The translations under genes were made by a program, and so were the position numbers. Below, in pieces: positions 11,768-20,847 of a DNA stretch of 64,000 nucleotides (positions within the stretch are counted from its first letter, which is position 1; every line of letters starts with the position of its first letter). Source of the DNA: Trichaptum fuscoviolaceum (taxonomy: Eukaryota; Basidiomycota; Agaricomycetes; Hymenochaetales; Trichaptaceae); assembly GCA_910574455.1 (NCBI GenBank), contig CAJSYZ010000004.1, positions 2,791,528-2,855,527 of the forward strand. The letters are read 5' to 3'. The notes below the pieces were generated by a model that made no database searches, was not told the origin of the DNA, and saw nothing but the letters and a program-made list of their open reading frames with translations.

Positions 11768-12027
11768 TATCAATGGCACGTAAATCACGCAGGGAACACA
11801 CTGCAGAGATAGTGTAAGTGTTAGAGATTGAACAAAGAGAAATATACAGAGATTCTCACCTGCAGAGATAGTGTAAGTGTTAGAGACACAAAGCACTATC
11901 TCTGCTGGCGTTTAAGCTACTGATTACATAAGTAAGCAAAGGTTAAATGAGAAACTACACTAAGTGACCATTTAGAAGAAAAGTAGAATAGAGATGTAAT
12001 AGAGCATATATATCAACAATATCAACA
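11768..12027 (-). repeat. Copia A 3' LTR
   Basis: 260 bp, identical by eye to 17713-17972. It contains the 26-bp direct repeat with 59-bp period and the potential hairpin described for the 5' LTR. Confidence 0.95.
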
Positions 12028-12041
12028 CTCCCCCCTGATCT
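12028..12041 (-). promoter_or_regulatory. Copia A polypurine tract
   Basis: Minus strand reads AGATCAGGGGGGAG directly before the 3' LTR, the position where plus-strand DNA synthesis is primed in LTR elements. Family B has a near-identical tract. Confidence 0.85.
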
Positions 12042-12050
12042 GAGCCATCT

Positions 12051-15000
12051 CTATGTTCTCAGACCAAGTTTAGAGCACATGTCCTGGACCTTAACACGGC
12101 CTAGCGCCTTTGTCATAATGTCAGCAGGCATGTCTTTGGTAGAAATATAAAGAACTTCAATTTTGCGCTTCTTCACAACCCCCCTAAGCCAGTAGTGGCG
12201 AAGGTCAAGATGTTTCATCCGGCCATGATGTTCTGGGTTGTTTGCAACTGCTATTGCAGACTGATTGTCCATGAAAAGTTTAGAAGGAGAAGTGAAAATA
12301 AAACCAAATTCTGTAAATAAGTTGCGCAGCCAAAGTATCTCCTGTCCTGCTTCTGTTGCAGAGATGTACTCCGCTTCTGTGGTGGACAGTGTAACCATAG
12401 ACTGCAACCGACTGCCCCAGCTAATGGCTCCTGTACCCATTTTGACAATAAGACCAGATGTAGATCTGCCATTATCTACATTGCCTCCATGATCCGCATC
12501 AGAGTATGTTGTAAACAGCTCAGTTGAGCTGGGATCAGGCGCATAAGTGAGCTTGTAGTCTTTGGTGCCTTGGAGATATCTGCACAGGTGTTTAAGGGCT
12601 GTCCAGTGTGCTTGACCAGGGTTTGCCATAAATCGGGCTAAGACACTCACAGCATAGGAGATGTCAGGACGAGTGGCAGATGCCAAGTACATCAGTGCAC
12701 CTAGCAGTTGTGCATATGGCTTGTCCTTCATCTGTGTAAGTTCCTCCTGGGTTTTGGGCGACATGGATTTGCTGAGTTTTGCTCCTTCAGCTATAGGAGT
12801 CGAAACTGAGCTTATAGAGCCAAGCTGGAAGCGCTCCAAGACATCAATGATGTACTGGCGTTGGGAGAGGGAAATGGAGCGCAGTTGTCTGTCTCTTTCA
12901 ATGTGTATGCCTAGCAGAAATGAGGTGGCTCCCAAGTCATGCAGTTTGAAATGCTTGGCCAGCTCATCTCTGACAAACTCGAAGTTGGCCTTGTGCTTGC
13001 AAGCAATTGTCATGTCATCCACATATACAGGAATAATGATGCGCACATCATCCTTCCTGTACACCCATATGCTGTTGTCGCATCTAACAAGTGAGAATGA
13101 CATGTCTGTGAGCACAGAGTCGAGTTTCTTGTGCCATTGCCTGCCAGCTTGCTTTAGACCATAGAGAGACTTCATGAGCTTCAGCACATAACCGCGTCCA
13201 AAATGCTCCTTGAATCCTTCTGGTTGTTGCATATACACATCATGGTCCATTTCACCATTTAAGAATGCAGTAGAGATGTCCAGGCTGTAGAGCTCCAGGT
13301 CCTCAAGTGCTGCAAGTGCTAGAATAGCACGCAGTGCAGCCCACTTGGCTGTAGGTGCAAAAACTTGAGTGAATTCAAGTCCTGGACGCTGAGAGAAGCC
13401 CTTTGCTACAAGTCTGGCTTTGTAGCGCTCAATGGATCCATCTGCCTTCTTCTTCAGCTTAAACACCCAACGGTTTCCAATTGCTTTCCTGCCCTCAGGC
13501 AGCTTTACTGGTTCAAACGTCCCATTCTCAATGAGACTCATGAATTCATCAGCAGCTGCTTGCTCCCAAAGATGCGCGTCTGGCCTCCCTTTAATGTCCT
13601 TCCACTGGTATGGCTCTGCACTGTTGGCATTAAGTGCAGTATGAGTGTGCTTTATCATAAACTCATATGCTTCTTCAAACGTCAAATAGCACTCTAGAGT
13701 ATCTGCCAGCAGCTCCTCCTCTTCAGATTCATAATCATCCATAATGACATCTATGGGATCGTCATCCGATGTAGGACTCTCAATTATGCTTGACATATCT
13801 GAGTCTGACTCTGGTTTAGGATGTTCAACTGGATTAAACTGAATAGGTGGTTGAGGAGGCTGCCAGGGATGTGGGAGACGTCTGCCAGGGTAGTGCATCA
13901 GTGGATTAACTCTTTGATCCCAGTCATTGACAAAGGGGCGAGATCTGAGTTGCGGTTGAGATTTTGCATATCTCTTCTCAGGAGGTGGACTTCTGTCACT
14001 TGGGGATCTGGAGCGCTTTACACCCTTAGGAGGTGCTCTGGGAGGTGAAGGTGGAGGAGGTGCAGGTACAGGTGCAGGTACAGGTGCAGGTGGCGCGTCT
14101 GGTACTTCTGGCACATCTGGCATGCTTGCATTATCATCGTCACTCTGGTCATCAGAGTCAGCTGGCGGTTGTTCTGGTTGCTCTGGAGGGTGAGGAGGCA
14201 GATCATTGTCATCATTGTCTCCATAGTAGTCTCCCCCCTGTTCTGGGTCATCATCTGGAAGAGTGAAATGAACTGGTGTCTTTGATGTGCCAGTAAATGA
14301 CATTTCATCAAAAACAGCAGAGTTGCTGATGAGCTCCTTCTGAGTGACCGGATTCCAGAACAGCCATGCCTTGTACTCTGGGTGGTAGCCAAGGAAGGTG
14401 CACTTCACATAGTGAGGTTGTAGCTGCTTTCTTTGATCCTTCTGCAAGTTGACATATGCAGTGCAGCCAAAAACGCGCAAATGAGAGATGTCTGGTTTTG
14501 ACTTTGACCAGCGCTCAAAGGGCGTCACAGAGTTAACATTAGAGCTGGTGGGAGAGCGGTTGCGCACATGGATGAATGCTGCAACTGCATCCCACCAGAA
14601 TGAAGCAGGGAGTTTTGCTTCATTCAACATAGCAGTAACCGCCTCAATGATGGTTCTGTTGGCACGCTCTGCAACACCATTTTGATGAGGTTCGTTTCTA
14701 ACTGTATGCTGCCGCTGAATGCCATGAGTAGCACAGAATTCATTCCATGCTGTAGGCATGTACTCTCCACCCTTGTCATCTCTGGTAGCCTGAATGCGTC
14801 GCCCAGTCTGCGTCTCTGCATACGCCTTGTACTTCTGGAATGCACCAAATGCATCACTCTTCCTTTTAAGAGGATACACCGCCCAGATTCTGCTGTAGTC
14901 ATCAATGAATGTGATGAGGTACTTGTATGCATGTCTGCTCTGCACAGGAAGAGGGCCATGTACATCAGAGTGCACTAGCTGTAGAGGAGCAGAGGCACGA

Positions 15001-16649
15001 TGAATGGCTTTCTGAGGTACATTTGTGCGCTTCATCTTTCCTGCCAGACATGGTTCACAAATAGCAGTTGGGAGTGTTTTGGAGCGGACAACCATACCAG
15101 TGACTAGCTGTTGGTTGTGCAAGCGCTGCACAGATGCATGATTAAGGTGACCAAGACGCCGGTGCCACAAACTCCAGTCCATTGGATATGACTGAGAGTA
15201 TGTATTAAGTGCAGTTGAAGGTGTGTATGCACTGGGCGTTGCTGTGTATGCTTCGGACACAACATGACCATCTAGAATAGCTGTGTTGTTGTGGTTGACA
15301 GAGGCGGTGAAGATTAGAGCTTGATCACGCTTAAAGAGCACAGTGTCTGCAAGGATAGTGACAATGAAATTGCGATTTTTCGTGAGGTAGAGAACTGATA
15401 GGAGGTTATTCTTTAAATGTGGTACATGTAGGACGCGCCCAAAGTCTAGTAGACGGCCTGGTTTGCCATTTACAAAAGGTTGAAAACGAACAGTACCAAC
15501 TCCTTCACTGTAGACAATGTGGTTGTTGGCAAGTCTAATTGGTATGCGCAATGGTGTGTATTGCATGAACCAGTTCCTATGGGGCGTCATATGGCTAGTG
15601 GCCCCTGTGTCACAGATCCAGTTAGTCGATGCATCTGCAGCAGAGGCAGATTCCAGAGTACTTGCATTGTATGCAAAATGAGCGCTTTCAGTGGGCGCAT
15701 CGTCTGCCACATTGGCAGAGCCTCCTTCCTTTTCCTTGCCCTTGCCAGCCTTGTACTCCTTCTCAAGCCTCTCAAGTGCCTTCTGCTTCTGACGACACTG
15801 AGATTCAGTGTGCTTGAAACGCCCACAGAATGTGCAGCGCTCATCAGTCTGGGTAGAAGAAGTCTTAGCAGTCCTAGATAAATTGGACGCTTTAGAGCCT
15901 CTTTTGCCAGATGAAGTAGTTGTCTTCATAGCAGCGGTGTCAGAGGCGATAGTAGCCTTGGCCTGGCGATTCTGATGCTCTTGCATGACTGCACCTTTGA
16001 CTTTCTGCAGTTTGAAGTCCTGCAGCAGGAGAAATGACGAACGGAATGTGTCATAGTCCGCTGGGAGGCCATTGAGGATAAGCATGCTGGTGATTTCGTC
16101 CTCAAAGTCCTCCAGAGTCATTAGTGTAGTCCTGGAGGCGCGGATTTGCTGTAGAGCAGATTTAACCCGTGCCACAAAGTCAGGCGCCACTTCATCCTCT
16201 TTGCAGCGCACGCTAAAGAACTCATTGTATGTAGCAAAGCGAGCAGATGGGTTGCTCTGCTGATATCGCTCTTTGAGTATTGTCCACATAGCAATGGGGT
16301 CCTCCAGCTTGTCCTGGACGAGTTGCTGTGCTGCAAACTCGAGAGAAGCGAAGATAATGCCTGATGCCTTCCATGCCTTTACCTGGTACTCTTCCAGAGC
16401 TTTAGATTCGTCTGAAGTGAGAGTGTGTGCAGTAGGCGTTGCAGAGGTGCCTGTACTATCAGCTGCTGCAGGTGACGAAGTGGCAGCAGCTGGGGATGAT
16501 TTGGGGGTAGGACATTTTGTTATGCCAGAGACAATACCCCAAACGCCCTTGGTCATAAGCACAGACTGCACATGCAGTTTCCAGGTAGCATAGTTGTCTG
16601 AGCTGAGCTTGACAACGTCAGAGGACTTGTTGTCATCATTATCAGCCAT
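12051..16649 (-). CDS. Copia A Gag-Pol polyprotein (1532 aa)
   Basis: Single polyprotein for reverse transcription and integration. Domains in order: UBN2-type Gag region with YATWK, then zinc knuckle CTFCGRFKHTESQC near residue 275; aspartic protease WICDTGATSH; integrase with HHCC zinc site (LWHRRLGHLNH, CEPCLAGK) and catalytic D, D, E in HSDVHG, RDDKGGEY and NGVAERANR; RT with KARLVAKGFSQ, SLDISTAFLNG, YGLKQAGRQW and the YVDD box; RNase H with YSDADHGG, STTEAEY and DNQSAIAVA. The start chosen is the ATG at 16649 (context ACCATGGC); an in-frame ATG at 16688 is possible. No frameshift or stop was seen. Between Gag and protease and between integrase and RT are acidic or proline-rich linkers. 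Confidence 0.95.
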   Translation of the reverse strand: MADNDDNKSSDVVKLSSDNYATWKLHVQSVLMTKGVWGIVSGITKCPTPKSSPAAATSSPAAADSTGTSATPTAHTLTSDESKALEEYQVKAWKASGIIFASLEFAAQQLVQDKLEDPIAMWTILKERYQQSNPSARFATYNEFFSVRCKEDEVAPDFVARVKSALQQIRASRTTLMTLEDFEDEITSMLILNGLPADYDTFRSSFLLLQDFKLQKVKGAVMQEHQNRQAKATIASDTAAMKTTTSSGKRGSKASNLSRTAKTSSTQTDERCTFCGRFKHTESQCRQKQKALERLEKEYKAGKGKEKEGGSANVADDAPTESAHFAYNASTLESASAADASTNWICDTGATSHMTPHRNWFMQYTPLRIPIRLANNHIVYSEGVGTVRFQPFVNGKPGRLLDFGRVLHVPHLKNNLLSVLYLTKNRNFIVTILADTVLFKRDQALIFTASVNHNNTAILDGHVVSEAYTATPSAYTPSTALNTYSQSYPMDWSLWHRRLGHLNHASVQRLHNQQLVTGMVVRSKTLPTAICEPCLAGKMKRTNVPQKAIHRASAPLQLVHSDVHGPLPVQSRHAYKYLITFIDDYSRIWAVYPLKRKSDAFGAFQKYKAYAETQTGRRIQATRDDKGGEYMPTAWNEFCATHGIQRQHTVRNEPHQNGVAERANRTIIEAVTAMLNEAKLPASFWWDAVAAFIHVRNRSPTSSNVNSVTPFERWSKSKPDISHLRVFGCTAYVNLQKDQRKQLQPHYVKCTFLGYHPEYKAWLFWNPVTQKELISNSAVFDEMSFTGTSKTPVHFTLPDDDPEQGGDYYGDNDDNDLPPHPPEQPEQPPADSDDQSDDDNASMPDVPEVPDAPPAPVPAPVPAPPPPSPPRAPPKGVKRSRSPSDRSPPPEKRYAKSQPQLRSRPFVNDWDQRVNPLMHYPGRRLPHPWQPPQPPIQFNPVEHPKPESDSDMSSIIESPTSDDDPIDVIMDDYESEEEELLADTLECYLTFEEAYEFMIKHTHTALNANSAEPYQWKDIKGRPDAHLWEQAAADEFMSLIENGTFEPVKLPEGRKAIGNRWVFKLKKKADGSIERYKARLVAKGFSQRPGLEFTQVFAPTAKWAALRAILALAALEDLELYSLDISTAFLNGEMDHDVYMQQPEGFKEHFGRGYVLKLMKSLYGLKQAGRQWHKKLDSVLTDMSFSLVRCDNSIWVYRKDDVRIIIPVYVDDMTIACKHKANFEFVRDELAKHFKLHDLGATSFLLGIHIERDRQLRSISLSQRQYIIDVLERFQLGSISSVSTPIAEGAKLSKSMSPKTQEELTQMKDKPYAQLLGALMYLASATRPDISYAVSVLARFMANPGQAHWTALKHLCRYLQGTKDYKLTYAPDPSSTELFTTYSDADHGGNVDNGRSTSGLIVKMGTGAISWGSRLQSMVTLSTTEAEYISATEAGQEILWLRNLFTEFGFIFTSPSKLFMDNQSAIAVANNPEHHGRMKHLDLRHYWLRGVVKKRKIEVLYISTKDMPADIMTKALGRVKVQDMCSKLGLRT

Positions 16650-17701
16650 GGTAGAGGGCGAAATATGGATCGGAAAGGAGGGGAACAAGTAGTGTGCAGT
16701 GCAGATAAAGATGGGTGTACAGTGATGGCAGCAGCAAAGCGAAGCTAAATGCTATCACACTTCCGCAAGACAGTGCTGGTCTGTTGGTCCCAAACAACCC
16801 CGCAGGCACCGCTAGCTGAAAGAGGCTCTAGGCTTAAGTGAACTAGTCACAACCAGCGAACTAAGGCCGGGCAGGCGAGCTTTACAGCTTATAGGAGTAT
16901 ATGTGTGATAAGCAAGTAGAACAACCTTTACAGTGCAGATACAGTGTCACACCAAGCCTGCACTGACACAAGACAAGACAGAGATAACGCAAATGTGCGT
17001 TGTTGCGCAACGACGGCGTGGCCTAACGGCTTACGGAGAAGAGCGACGTGCGGTGCTCGTTGAGGAGAGCACAATGATGTACTGATCAAATAAATCGACG
17101 CGGTGGATGTGCCGCAATGAGGTGCAGAAGTCGACAATGAGAAATGGGGTGAACTGGATGTAAACAGTAAGACGTGCGCAGTGAACGCAGTTTTGACCCA
17201 GTCGATTCGTACGTGAAGCCGTATAGAAAGCTCGTCGAGGCAAGACGAATGACGCAAGAAGCGTGCGTGTAGCTGCCGTGGAAGGCGAGATATGCGTGAT
17301 GTTTGCGGGTGAGGCAGTAGGTGAAGATGCAGATGTATGCAGTCAACAGTGCCACTGAGCACTCAGATCAAGTCTGATCGCCGCGAAACTTCGTGGGGAT
17401 GGTGTACCCGTGTAGAACGAGATGTGTGTGCGATTTGAGCACAATCGGAAGGATGGATGTTGAGGGATGGATGATGTCTCAGATATCAGCAAATTGCAAG
17501 ATAAGGGTGTAGCACACTAGTACTGCACCGATCGCCGTACAACTTCGCCAATCACTCAATCCTAATGCCAAAATCCTATCTTCGCGTTTAGAAGCTGATC
17601 CGAGCGCTGGATCAAGCGGAAGAAGCAATTTTGATGTATGATGGTTCCAGCACCAAGAATAGAGCGGTTGCAAGCTTCTATTACGTGCGATTACAGCACA
17701 A
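16650..17701 (-). other. Copia A 5' leader
   Basis: About 1 kb between the primer-binding site and the start of Gag-Pol. No coding domain recognised; short frames are scattered. Presumed untranslated and packaging leader. Confidence 0.6.
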
Positions 17702-17712
17702 GGCTCATAACC
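17702..17712 (-). promoter_or_regulatory. Copia A primer-binding site (initiator tRNA anticodon arm)
   Basis: Minus strand GGTTATGAGCC directly follows the 5' LTR. It is the exact complement of GGCTCATAACC, the anticodon stem-loop of eukaryotic initiator tRNA-Met. Half-tRNA priming of this kind is known for Drosophila copia and yeast Ty5. Confidence 0.85.
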
Positions 17713-17972
17713 TATCAATGGCACGTAAATCACGCAGGGAACACACTGCAGAGATAGTGTAAGTGTTAGAGATTGAACAAAGAGAAATATACAGAGATTC
17801 TCACCTGCAGAGATAGTGTAAGTGTTAGAGACACAAAGCACTATCTCTGCTGGCGTTTAAGCTACTGATTACATAAGTAAGCAAAGGTTAAATGAGAAAC
17901 TACACTAAGTGACCATTTAGAAGAAAAGTAGAATAGAGATGTAATAGAGCATATATATCAACAATATCAACA
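17713..17972 (-). repeat. Copia A 5' LTR with hairpin and intron-like duplication
   Basis: A 26-bp block occurs twice as a perfect direct repeat (17746-17771 and 17805-17830). On the minus strand the upstream block is followed by GTGAGA (splice-donor-like) and the downstream block ends TCTCTGCAG (acceptor-like), delimiting a 59-nt potential intron at 17746-17804. An upstream arm at 17839-17850 can pair over 12 bp with either block. Confidence 0.9.
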
Positions 17973-18818
17973 GTGGGCAGCTCAGCAAAGAAATTACGCA
18001 CCGCAGTTGTAAGGGCGGCACCAGACTTGCGCTTAGCTGCTGGGATGTAGGGATTAGCTGTAAACACCAAGGTCGGCTCCTTGGCATACATCTTGGGTGG
18101 CGGGGGTGTGGAACGTCCAGAGGAGGGCGCCTTCTTGGGAGTGGTCCTGCCCGTGGCCTTGGAGGCTGGGGTGGTAGTGGCAGGGGGTGCTGGGGCAGCG
18201 ACCGCTGCCACCTGAGCGTAGGTGAGTGGGACTGGGGCCGGAGCTACCTGGGGGGGTGGCGGCGGGTTGATGCGAGGGGGGCGAGGTGGAGGCCGGTCGA
18301 GTAGAGTCTGCACCTGTCTGGAGAGGGTACCAACATCGCTATTCAACTTAGTGATGCCTGCATTCTGCTTCTGCATAACGCGGACATCTTTGATCAGCTG
18401 TGTGAGGGCCTTGTTCATAGTGGCCCATGCTCTTGTTAGATGCTGGGGTCGTCGTCAGGAGTGGGGGAGGGTACAAATGGTGGGGGGAGTGGGACGCCGG
18501 TTTCGGCGTGGTGTTGTTGGAAGGCAGCTGCCGCAAGGTCAGCATACTCTTTGACGTTGGGATTAGCATCCTTCCCATCCACAAGTGTCGACAGCATTGT
18601 GTAGGTGGCTGCATACAGTCCACCTAGTGTGTTGGCATTCAACATCATTCATTCGTGGGTGGTCTTGCTCACGTCCGAAAAGTTGGCCGTGAGCTGGTCA
18701 GAGAGAGTGTCCCAGAGTCGGTGCATGCCATGTATTAGCACCATCTCATGTTCCGCAACGGAATCAGTGGGGGGAGCAGGGTGCCCCGGTAGTGGGGACA
18801 GGACAGAGGCCGTCCGCT
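17973..18818 (-). pseudogene. LINE L1 ORF1, 5' part
   Basis: Continuation of L1 on the far side of copia A. It encodes the ORF1 N-terminal Pro/Ala-rich region and the conserved KLNSDVGTLSRQVQ coiled-coil-like stretch. Relative to L2 it has two extra bases near 18420-18455, breaking the frame, and it shares with L2 the in-frame TGA (complement of 18650-18652 region, GAATGAATGATG). Homology to L2 ends near 18818, where L2 begins head-to-head. Confidence 0.85.
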
Positions 18819-18886
18819 CATCCTTCTTGACCTCTAACCACTACCTTCCCGATTTGGTCGAGCCCCCCCGCTTCCATCGGTTAGGC

Positions 18887-19333
18887 ATGGCAGACAGCCA
18901 CACATCTAAGAAACCGTCTATCGCGGCCAAACCTGGTCGGTCGTCAGCGTCTGCTGCTGCCGCCGCCACTGGCCAACCCCCCTCCGTCACCGTTGTTGGT
19001 CCGGCAACGACATCGACCGCCACCCCCGTCCCCTCGGCTCTGGGCTCGCCTGTACAGCTCAGACAAAGGGAACTCGATGTACTACCACCCTCCTCACCAC
19101 TCCCACCTAGCTCTGATGCTGGTATGCCGTTGGCCTTCCCGGCAACACCGCGCGCGGGTGAGAAGCGTACGGCCTCTGTCCTGTCCCCACTACCGGGGCG
19201 CCCTGCTCCCCCCACTGATTCCGTTGCGGAACATGAGATGGTGCTAATACATGGCATGCACCGACTCTGGGACACTCTCTCTGACCAGCTCACGGCCAAC
19301 TTTTCGGACGTGAGCAAGACCACCCACGAATGA
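18887..19333 (+). CDS. LINE L2 ORF1a (148 aa, before an in-frame TGA)
   Basis: Opens at the first ATG after a short leader (MADSHTSKK) and encodes a Ser/Ala/Pro-rich, low-complexity N-terminal region ending THE-stop. The TGA is followed at once by two ATGs in the same frame (GAATGAATGATG), and L1 has the same arrangement. It may be the N-terminus of one ORF1 with a stop mutation fixed in the source lineage, or a separate product coupled by stop-restart. Confidence 0.6.
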   Translation: MADSHTSKKPSIAAKPGRSSASAAAAATGQPPSVTVVGPATTSTATPVPSALGSPVQLRQRELDVLPPSSPLPPSSDAGMPLAFPATPRAGEKRTASVLSPLPGRPAPPTDSVAEHEMVLIHGMHRLWDTLSDQLTANFSDVSKTTHE

Positions 19334-20847
19334 ATGATGTTGAATGCCAACACACTAGGTGGACTGTATGCAGCCACCTACACAATGCTGTCGACACTTG
19401 TGGATGGGAAGGATGCTAATCCCAACGTCAAAGAGTATGCTGACCTTGCGGCAGCTGCCTTCCAACAACACCACGCCGAAACCGGCGTCCCACTCCCCCC
19501 ACCATTTGTACCCTCCCCCACTCCTGACGACGACCCAGCATCTAACAAGAGCATGGCCACTATGAACAAGGCCCTCACACAGCTGATCAAAGATGTCCGC
19601 GTTATGCAGAAGCAGAATGCAGGCATCACTAAGTTGAATAGCGATGTTGGTACCCTCTCCAGACAGGTGCAGACTCTACTCGACCGGCCTCCACCTCGCC
19701 CCCCTCGCATCAACCCGCCGCCACCCCCCAGGTAGCTCCGGCCCCAGTCCCACTCACCTACGCTCAGGTGGCAGCGGTCGCTGCCCCAGCACCCCCTGCC
19801 ACTACCACCCCAGCCTCCAAGGCCACGGGCAGGACCACTCCCAAGAAGGCGCCCTCCTCTGGACGTTCCACACCCCCGCCACCCAAGATGTATGCCAAGG
19901 AGCCGACCTTGGTGTTTACAGCTAGCCCCTACATCCCAGCAGCTAAGCGCAAGTCTGGTGCCGCCCTTACAACTGCGGTGCGTAATTTCTTTGCTGAGCT
20001 GCCCACCACAAAGCGTCTGCTGGTGCGGTCTGCGGTTTTCAACACTAAAGGCCGCATCGTATGCACGTTCACTAACCGTCCAGGCTCTACTGAGGGCATG
20101 GCGGTCGAAAGCGCTCTTGATAGCCATGCGGGCGCCCTGTGTGCTCACTTGGCTCCCATTTGCTACACGGGTACCATGCAAGTGCCGCCGGTACTCACTG
20201 CAACCCGGGTCCGTCCGCGGTCCACCCTCAGGATTTCCATGGTCCCTACCAGGGACACTACTCTTCCTAAGGGTCAGCGGACGACGTACACTCAGGAGGA
20301 TCTGCTGGCCGAGTTCCAGAGCAATCCCATCCTTAGCGACCTCCAGTACATTGTCCCCCCCCATTACACAGCACAATCGGATGCACTCGAGAAAGAGAAA
20401 CTCGAGATTTGCCCGGTTATATTCACCTTCGCAGACAAGGAGAAAGGAGAAATACGCGAGAAGCTCCTCAAAAAGCCGACCGTGTGGCTCTTCGGACTCC
20501 GGCTCCGCCTATCCATCCCACCAATGCGCCCAGGCTTCTCTCAGTGCGACAGATGCCAGGCGCTTGGTCATTCCAGCAGGGGCTGCAAAGCCCCTATCAC
20601 ATGTGCGTATTGCGCCGGCCTGCATGCCACTAAATATCACCGCTCGAAGTGCCCAACCTGCGCTCAGGAAGCTGTCCCAGCTGGCACCCCATGCTCCCAC
20701 CCCCGTCTCTGCGCTAACTGCCAAGGCCCTCATAGATCCACATCTGTGAAGTGCCCTCAGAGGCGTAAGTATGCCCCTTCACCAAACGATGATGAGTCTG
20801 ATTCAGACTCTGATTCGCCCGATGACACTATGGAGCAAGGAGAATGA
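19334..20847 (+). pseudogene. LINE L2 ORF1b (gag-like, zinc knuckles), frameshifted
   Basis: Begins MMLNANTLGG. A coiled-coil-like segment (KLNSDVGTLSRQVQTLL) precedes a proline-rich run. At 19722-19732 the C tract has six Cs; L1 and L3 have seven, so L2 lost one base and stops at 19733-19735. The frame continues as an open ORF from about 19768 with a conserved core (TTKRLLVRSAVFNTKG) and three CCHC-type knuckles near 20545-20760, ending at TGA 20845-20847, which overlaps the ORF2 ATG. Confidence 0.85.

Larger units (their letters stand above)
11768..17972 (-). mobile_element. Ty1/copia LTR retrotransposon, family A, apparently intact
   Basis: Two 260-bp LTRs (11768-12027 and 17713-17972) that I read as identical flank one uninterrupted Gag-Pol ORF on the minus strand. 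The 5-bp duplication GTGGG flanks it (11763-11767 and 17973-17977). The uninterrupted sequence is seen in LINE copies L2 and L3. The minus-strand LTR begins TGTTGATA and ends TTGATA, not the common CA. Identical LTRs and an open frame suggest a recent insertion. Confidence 0.96.

Noticed and set aside
14033..14266. Short Val/Gln repeat peptide opposite copia A
   Set aside because: Antisense reading of a GCACCTGTACCT-type simple repeat in the Pol linker.
14018..14392. 124-codon minus-strand frame inside copia A Gag-Pol
   Set aside because: Out-of-frame reading of the acidic/proline-rich linker between integrase and RT; repetitive composition only.
18841..20376. Long minus-strand open frames (178 and 332 codons) opposite LINE L2 ORF1
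   Set aside because: They mirror the GC-rich sense ORF1 and mix antisense segments with no domain; they recur opposite every LINE copy. Shadows of the sense frame.
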